From: Erythrocercus mccallii | Lineage: Eukaryota > Chordata > Aves > Passeriformes > Dicruridae | Direction of reading: 5' to 3' | DNA: 64,000 bases | Assembly (NCBI GenBank): GCA_013397435.1 | Contig: VZRG01000203.1 | Coordinates: 558,001 to 622,000 of the forward strand | Shown: positions 59,401 to 64,000 of the stretch, one piece after another | Numbering within the stretch: the first letter of the stretch is position 1 | Layout: every line of letters starts with the position of its first letter | Program-made: the position numbers and the translations under genes | Notes under the pieces: generated by a model | The model's input: only the letters and a program-made list of their open reading frames with translations | The model's database searches: none | What the model was told of the DNA's origin: nothing

Positions 59401-61723
59401 ATATGAATATATACAACATAATTTACTAAATATATAACATCAAGTTTTGATATATATGCATAGTCACAAAATATATAACCATAGTATACATGCTATGTAG
59501 ATTAGTACAATTCTAAAGAGTGAAATTTACTGTCACAGTCAGGTCCTATGTCACCTATATTTTTTGGGGTTTTTTTCAAAGACACCCCTGCCTGAGGAGC
59601 CATAAGGTAGCTAGACATGCATTCAGGCTAAGTGTGGAAGGCCACATTTATTTTTTTCTTATTACTCACAATCTGTAAATCATCAAGAACGTGGGCAAAG
59701 TATTACTACTTCCACACTGGAATTTATAACTTTGCAAACCTGCTTCATTTGTAGTGGGCTCATAACTAAACTTCAGGCACTTCAGTGCTAACACTAAGGG
59801 ACTCTAAAAGCCCCTTCAGATAACAACCAGATAAACAGAACAGCCAACAAATAAAAAGCTTTGTTAAGTATTAAATAGTACAGTACCTGCGAGCCAGATC
59901 CCCTCCCCACAGCAGAGGTATTAGTGACAGACTGAGCAGAAGACAGATTGGATGAGACAGGATATTTGTAATGGTTAGAGGAGAGTTTGTCAGTAGATAA
60001 CCTATTGGGTTTCCTGTCAGCTGGCGGATAGCGTGCAAAGATTTTGGGAGACGGCAAGTTATCGTACAGGCCTGCGTTATCATAAAGCATTTCTTCTCCA
60101 ATGTTCCTGCTACGAGAAGAAGGAAAGCCATCTTCTGGTTCCCACTGCAACACACACACCTCAGCAGTTAGTGAACAATGCACCATGCAGAACCTCCTAA
60201 GTGAAATTAAAACATTAGTGATGCTGTGGACTCCAGCAAGCCCTCAGTGAGGCAGTTAGAGAGCACACTTACTGCTTACACTTGAACTATTTCAAGTGGG
60301 GGGAGTTCACTGTGTGGAAAGCCAGCATTGCATTCCATGGCTCACAGCCTCAGCCCTGAGCATGTTCCATAATATAAGCAAACCTATCACCCTTGCTGTT
60401 TCATGGACTGCACCTTCAGCTGGTAGCTCGAGCACCAAGGCGGAACAGGCAGACTGTGTTAACAGGGGGCACTTGCAGCTTACACAGAGGAATCCATAGG
60501 ATTACATCTGGTACACGAGTTGTTAAAAGTAATACAGTCTAGCAGTTACCAGAAGCCAAGTTTTTTCCAGTTTATTTTTTTAGTTTCTTCAGAATACATG
60601 TCTTTCCCATGAATATCAACTGCTGGTATGCTAGCACATTTTATTTGACAGAGATTTATTATTCTGAGCTACAAGAACTAAAATAGCTCTTTTTTTTTTG
60701 TTTGTTTGTTTTTAGAAAAATTGAAAGCTCAACAATAGTACTCCAGTGATTCATCTGATTAACCTTAAAAGAAACCAACCTGACTGCTAAACATCCTTCC
60801 TTAACCTGTCCTGGCCATGGCAGTACACTACTTAAACAAAGGCACGAGCACATCCCAGAACTATGCAGAGACTGCTCTCCACGCACGTGATCATGTACTG
60901 TTCTCAGGAGAGGATTTCTAATATCTTTGGGACATTACAGACATATTGGAGGACTAAATGTTCAATCCATTTCACAGTTTTAATTTCTCTTGAGTTTGCC
61001 CTTAGTGGGGTCTTTATACAACAGCCCAAATTAAGAGCTGACATGGGCTGTAGCTCCCCTGTAAATCTTCCTGAGGACCCCATATTGCTATTGTTTACCA
61101 ACCACTAGATGTTAAATCCTATTATGCATCTGCCTACGATCAGCTCTGCAACTTATGAAGATGGAAGTGACCACTGTGGTTCTCCTTTGGGAAAAGCAGC
61201 ACCTGCAGTCCTCAGGGTTGCAGCCCAAGACTGAGAAGTGTTGGGGTTTTGGTGTTTTTTCAACAGACATCAGAAAGTGCCTGGTGTAACTGAGTCCTTA
61301 ATTTTGCTCTTTCCAGTGTGATCTAAAAAAGTACCTCCTCAAGTGAGTATTATATTCAAGGACTTGGCAACAAATCAACAGGCAACTGCTTTCTAAATGC
61401 ACATTGGCTCACATGCAGATTAATGTAAACAATATGTCCCATGCCCTTATATTCTGTGGGTGTGAGAGGAGTTTGCAACCCCCAATCAAAAAAATATGAA
61501 TTCATCTGGAAACTGCCCAGTGAGGATCTTTAGATAATATAATTTTCAGATGTCCACTCATTCAACACATGCAAACCATTTGTTCTGTGTAAATCCAACT
61601 CTTACCGATCCATTGATGCAGGGAACATCATCGTAATGAAGTGCCATTCCACTTGGACAGGCGTAGCCGTTGGCAGTGCTTCCCCGGTACGGATTTGTAG
61701 ATATAACCCGCCTGTTCATGAAA
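50391..61723 (-). CDS. AFAP1: AFAP1, 3' part (seven coding exons, partial at 5' end)
   Basis: Actin filament-associated protein 1, a cytoplasmic adaptor that cross-links F-actin, binds and activates Src and is a PKC substrate. Exons in transcript order are 61723-61606, 60144-59887, 58113-57999, 56754-56590, 56018-55828, 55094-54933 and 50417-50391. All junction phases agree, giving 344 residues plus TAA with the 86-residue cassette, or 258 without it. Seen here: the linker after the second PH domain (FMNRRVIS, ALHYDDVPCINGS), the neuronal insert, KGKKPP, the charged coiled coil (KRLQSKEEELLKKKEALRN), LTEVKESLKKALAGG, the Ser/Thr-rich stretch and the end EWEMKNGT. The two PH domains and the N-terminus lie beyond position 64000. 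The gene converges on SORCS2, as in human. Confidence 0.95.
51030..51080 (+). mobile_element. MIR-like SINE core fragment
   Basis: The stretch cagtgcctcagtttcccc followed by atctgt is the most conserved core of MIR elements. The flanks are too diverged to place the ends. It lies in the last AFAP1 intron. Confidence 0.45.
52739..52757 (+). repeat. Short (CAG)n tract
   Basis: About six CAG units within a GC-richer segment of the last AFAP1 intron, followed by an (AC)n-like stretch. It produces glutamine or alanine runs in ORFs that are not supported as genes. Confidence 0.8.
53873..53985. repeat. Two separate 15-bp tandem duplications
   Basis: ctgagtgtaatta is repeated at 53873 and 53888, and ccatggaaag at 53956 and 53971, both with period 15. 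The two events lie within about 110 bases in the last AFAP1 intron. Confidence 0.7.
54933..55094 (-). CDS. AFAP1: AFAP1 exon: Ser/Thr-rich C-terminal segment
   Basis: 162 bases, phase 0 both sides, acceptor ccttattag and donor gtggga. The peptide SPIFKHRTLENSPISSCD is followed by TSDTECSVPVNSAAALKR and NNSPCRGHVLRKAK. Many SP and TSD motifs suggest phosphorylation. It ends on an AAG and joins to the short terminal exon. Confidence 0.94.
55095..55827 (-). other. AFAP1 intron
   Basis: GT-AG intron of 733 bases on the minus strand; nothing recognised. Confidence 0.85.
55828..56018 (-). CDS. AFAP1: AFAP1 exon: end of coiled coil and actin-binding region
   Basis: Acceptor gctgtgaatgacag, donor gtatgc, phase 1 to phase 0, 63 full codons. 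The peptide GRKTQVILEDKLKKLEEEC continues LELELTEVKESLKKALAGG and ITLGLAIEPKSGTSSPQ. The charged helix followed by a glycine-rich turn is the C-terminal actin-binding part of AFAP-110. Confidence 0.95.
56019..56589 (-). other. AFAP1 intron
   Basis: GT-AG intron of 571 bases with the alternating purine-pyrimidine tract at 56350-56425. Confidence 0.85.
56350..56425. repeat. Alternating purine-pyrimidine tract
   Basis: A mix of (TG)n, (TA)n and (AC)n such as gtatgtgtatacatacacat, with short palindromes. It lies in the AFAP1 intron between the two coiled-coil exons. Confidence 0.75.
56590..56754 (-). CDS. AFAP1: AFAP1 exon: coiled coil / leucine zipper
   Basis: Phase 1 to phase 1, 54 full codons, donor gtagga. 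The peptide holds AEQYKYGKNRVEADAKRL, QSKEEELLKKKEALRNRLAQ and RKERKDLRAAIEVNA. Leucines at heptad-like spacing suit the C-terminal leucine zipper used for AFAP self-association. The acceptor is preceded by a weak pyrimidine tract, and a hexamer repeat gives two in-frame AG sites (56755 and 56749). Confidence 0.94.
56755..57998 (-). other. AFAP1 intron
   Basis: GT-AG intron of 1.2 kb. It holds the CR1 tail at 56850-56920, close to the 3' splice site. A likely branch site lies near 56778-56790 (ctaattaac on the minus strand). Confidence 0.85.
56850..56920 (+). mobile_element. CR1-type LINE 3' terminal fragment
   Basis: The sequence contains aactagatgatcttcaagg, then cccttccaacccaaaccatt and ctgtaattcta, the 3' tail of CR1 in forward orientation. 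Only the tail is recognisable. It lies in an AFAP1 intron, about 95 bases upstream (in AFAP1 sense) of the coiled-coil exon acceptor. Confidence 0.8.
57999..58113 (-). CDS. AFAP1: AFAP1 exon: basic linker
   Basis: Acceptor tgttttcaaacag, donor gtaagt, phase 0 to phase 1, 38 codons plus one base. The peptide FKGKKPPVTTNGITGKAR is followed by LNSQPKKSETVSSVKRTAS. It is lysine- and serine-rich, matches the linker before the AFAP1 coiled coil, and probably holds phosphorylation sites. Confidence 0.94.
58114..59886 (-). other. AFAP1 intron after the neuronal cassette
   Basis: GT-AG intron of 1.8 kb, AT-rich, with an AT-repeat-like stretch near 59395-59500. Nothing else recognised. Confidence 0.85.
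59887..60144 (-). CDS. AFAP1: AFAP1 neuronal cassette exon (AFAP-120 insert)
   Basis: Exactly 258 bases (86 codons), phase 0 on both sides, so it can be skipped without breaking the frame. Acceptor tgtgtgttgcag, donor gtactg. The peptide begins WEPEDGFPSS, has two copies of a YDN motif in LYDNAGLYDNLP, then IFARYPPADRKP, HYKYP and TNTSAVGRGSGSQ. It corresponds to the alternatively spliced insert of AFAP-120, known from nervous tissue, and to the insert of the long human isoform. Loss of this exon gives the ubiquitous AFAP-110 form. Confidence 0.94.
60145..61605 (-). other. AFAP1 intron before the neuronal cassette
   Basis: GT-AG intron of 1.5 kb. The 3' end, just upstream of the cassette exon, has a GT-rich run (tgaggtgtgtgtgttgcag) in place of a plain pyrimidine tract, a plausible weak and regulated acceptor. 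A poly-A/T stretch lies near 60690. Confidence 0.8.
61606..61723 (-). CDS. AFAP1: AFAP1 exon: linker after PH2
   Basis: On the minus strand the acceptor is gcattattcag and the donor gtaaga. Entry needs one base, exit is phase 0, 39 full codons. The peptide FMNRRVISTNPYRGS leads to NGYACPSGMALHYDDVP and CINGS. The tyrosines in this linker belong to the region that meets Src SH2/SH3 domains in AFAP-110. Confidence 0.95.
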
Positions 61724-64000
61724 CTGAATAATGCAAAGTAAAAACAATAAAAACCAGCACTTAAGCCTAAGCCTAAATGATGATTCAGTGGTATATTCCC
61801 CATGCCTGATTATGTAGCCTGGAAGCACAGAGCTTCTCACTTTCTGCAGGGCAGTTTTTCTTTCTTTGCTACTCACACATTGCTGCTACAGCCAATAACA
61901 CAACATACATCCTGTTCTCCATTCTTACAGAGGGGATATGACTCTGTGAGGGCCAGAAAGGCAACTGCTGAAATTGCTCAGTGGCATGTTTACATAGGAA
62001 CCTACTGATCTCTGTTATACACCAGCCTGACAGGGTCCCAGAAACGTTCCCTTGTTGTCTGCACTAGGGAGAAGCAGGTGTTTCTGTGTGCATGCAAGTT
62101 CAGGGGGTTGTAAACTTAGGAAATGAGAGAACCAAGCATAAAATCCAGCAAAAATTTGAAAAAACCCCACATAATTTCAATGAAAACCAAGTTAACATAT
62201 CTGTCAAAATTTCCTGAATAATTACTTCCTCAAAACCTGAGAATTCTTCTTTTCTTTATCAGGACTTTTGGCTGGCTATGGCACTATGCTTCCCAAATCT
62301 CTCTGGGTAATTCTACGGGCAAATACTCTATATGCTCATTCTCGCTCTGTTACACATGGTATACCTGAGTCCTCTGGAAACTTCAAAAGGGATATACATA
62401 TATAATATATTTTAATTTCACCCCCCTTATCCTGTCCCAGTCAACACTGTTGCTTCTTTCACTGGAATTCTGCAGAACACAAGTGCGATATCAAGAACCA
62501 CATCAGGTTTGCAAAGATCTGACAATGCAGAAAACAGCAGAGTCATGCCTGACAGCAATAAGGGTGTTTTCCTTTGTAGCAGCGGCTGGAATTGCATAAG
62601 GTATAGAGTGAGATCCAAAATAATTCCATTCCTACAGTTTCAGGTGTACGTGAATGGGAAAACAATGTTTTCCATCCCAAACAATGGAACTATTCAGAGT
62701 CTGTGCTGACATTCATAAAATATGATAAAGCACTGCTAAAGCAGAGAGGGTCTTCTGTACTGCTGGCAGGAGCTCAGGAATGCTGTGGTTTCAACAGTTG
62801 CTTTCTTTTGGCTTTGGAATAACATGGAGTCCACTGAATTTCTCATTCAGAGGGAGAACTGGGGCTCACCTGAGCCACAGGAAACCTGGGCTCACAGGAG
62901 GGATGAACCTGCCCAGCTCGGTGTGAACATTTCAGGACAGTGTGGGGATGGAAAAACCATTAGACATAAAAGCTTTTATTACTTCAAACAAACTAACAGC
63001 AAAAAGCCCAAGGAAAATTTCGTGATAAAAACGTTTTTAACTTTATCGTAACTCATACCTTGTTAGACATTATTAGAGGGCTGTATTTGTTTACTGTTCT
63101 TAAAGAAGAGCATTACACAAATGTTTCTGGTTGGTCTGAAGAAGTGAGTTTGGAGTTATTGCTCTATTTCTTTCTAGTTAAGAGGCTCCAATTACAGCAA
63201 TACACAATAACTATGTCTGAAAACTGGGATATTCATTAGTGGCATCTGATGCACCTGTAGTAACTATTTCCACCACCAAAGGAAGACAGTATTTATCTCA
63301 GGAGTTGCAAACAATTCATAATCATTATTTCAATAATCCTCATTAATCATGTTTTCAGGTGCATCCATGCAAGTTAATTGTATTCAGAAACTGCTAGAAG
63401 GAAAATGGAACAACTTGCCTGTAAGCCCATTTTCTTCAGCTTTTCCTCCATACCTAATGATTTAGATGAAGGAAATTGACTGGACTATTAATGAGGAGCT
63501 GATAGTTTTGCAAAGCATCAGTCTTAGTAAGTGAATAACCAATAATCTAAAGTGACTGAGCAATAAACTAAGTTTTAATGATAACTGCATTTAATTTGGA
63601 ATACTGATATTCATTCTATAAAGGGCAAATGTAGTAGTTCATTAACATTTAAGTATCATGGTAATTTTTCCTCATTTTCCAGCAGTAGCTAAAAATCAGC
63701 AGAGAGCTACTCTGTTGCTTATCAGCAAGCCCTCACAGGCTCTTAAAAGACACCCAATGAATTTTAATTAATTCTTAACAGGGAAATTCTGCTATTCTGC
63801 AAGTTGTTTGACTCCTTTCTAACATGTATTGCATGTATAGTTGCATGTATTTTTTTCACTTGGCTCCAATTAATACCACATTTGTGCAGAAAAGAAAAGC
63901 CCTGTAGAATTCATGGGGAAAATATTACCATTCTATTTCTCTTAAGTGTGGTTATTGCTAGATGCTGACTGATGCAAAAATACATGTCAATACAGGATAA
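61724..64000 (-). other. AFAP1 intron, 3' part
   Basis: The intron upstream of the first AFAP1 exon in the window. No segment encoding the expected preceding exon (end of PH2) is seen, so that exon lies beyond the window. Nothing else recognised. Confidence 0.75.

Noticed and set aside
1..64000. PSAPL1, a mammalian neighbour of these genes
   Set aside because: No saposin-type cysteine-patterned frame was seen on either strand. In human it lies within upstream SORCS2 intron sequence that would fall outside this window.
1..64000. CRISPR arrays, bacterial operons, tRNA or rRNA genes
   Set aside because: No regularly spaced repeats, cloverleaf with A/B boxes, or rRNA segments were noticed. The sequence is vertebrate nuclear DNA.

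Overview
The window is vertebrate nuclear DNA, most likely from a bird and probably a songbird. Genes are split into short exons with GT-AG introns. CR1-type LINE tails are present. A solo retroviral LTR has a layout I associate from memory with passerine genomes. The passerine call rests on that remembered LTR family and is an inference; the vertebrate and bird calls are firmer.

Two protein-coding genes converge. On the + strand (1202-32467) lie the last ten coding exons of SORCS2, a VPS10-domain sorting receptor for neurotrophins. They encode the end of the cysteine-rich region after the VPS10 propeller, the PKD and membrane-proximal ectodomain, a basic RKRS site, the single transmembrane helix and a 59-residue cytoplasmic tail. 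Joined, they give 408 residues plus stop with no frame break. On the - strand (61723 down to 50391) lie the last seven coding exons of AFAP1, the actin filament-associated Src-binding adaptor. They include the 86-codon cassette that defines the neuronal AFAP-120 form, the leucine-zipper/actin-binding C-terminus and an eight-codon terminal exon. Joined, they give 344 residues plus stop (258 without the cassette). The 5' parts of both genes lie outside the window. The same convergent pair occurs at human 4p16.1.

Layout: 1-32.5 kb is SORCS2 exons and introns, with a CR1 copy, a 69-bp-period duplication containing an inverted repeat, a G-rich tract, a TC microsatellite and the solo LTR. From 32.5 to about 34.7 kb is the probable SORCS2 3'UTR. 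From about 34.7 to 47 kb is intergenic, with an old MIR-like SINE, a 3'UTR-like end at 42.9 kb and an exon-like segment ending at 43,336. From about 47 to 50.4 kb is the probable AFAP1 3'UTR, and 50.4-64 kb is AFAP1 exons and introns.

The most interesting signals are in the SORCS2 cytoplasmic-tail region. The transmembrane exon ends at a GC donor. The tail exon has stacked in-frame donors that would add an acidic 14-residue segment resembling the tails of SORCS1/3. The last intron holds several exon-like segments, one a 36-nt in-frame microexon. I see no CRISPR, tRNA, rRNA or intact transposon gene.
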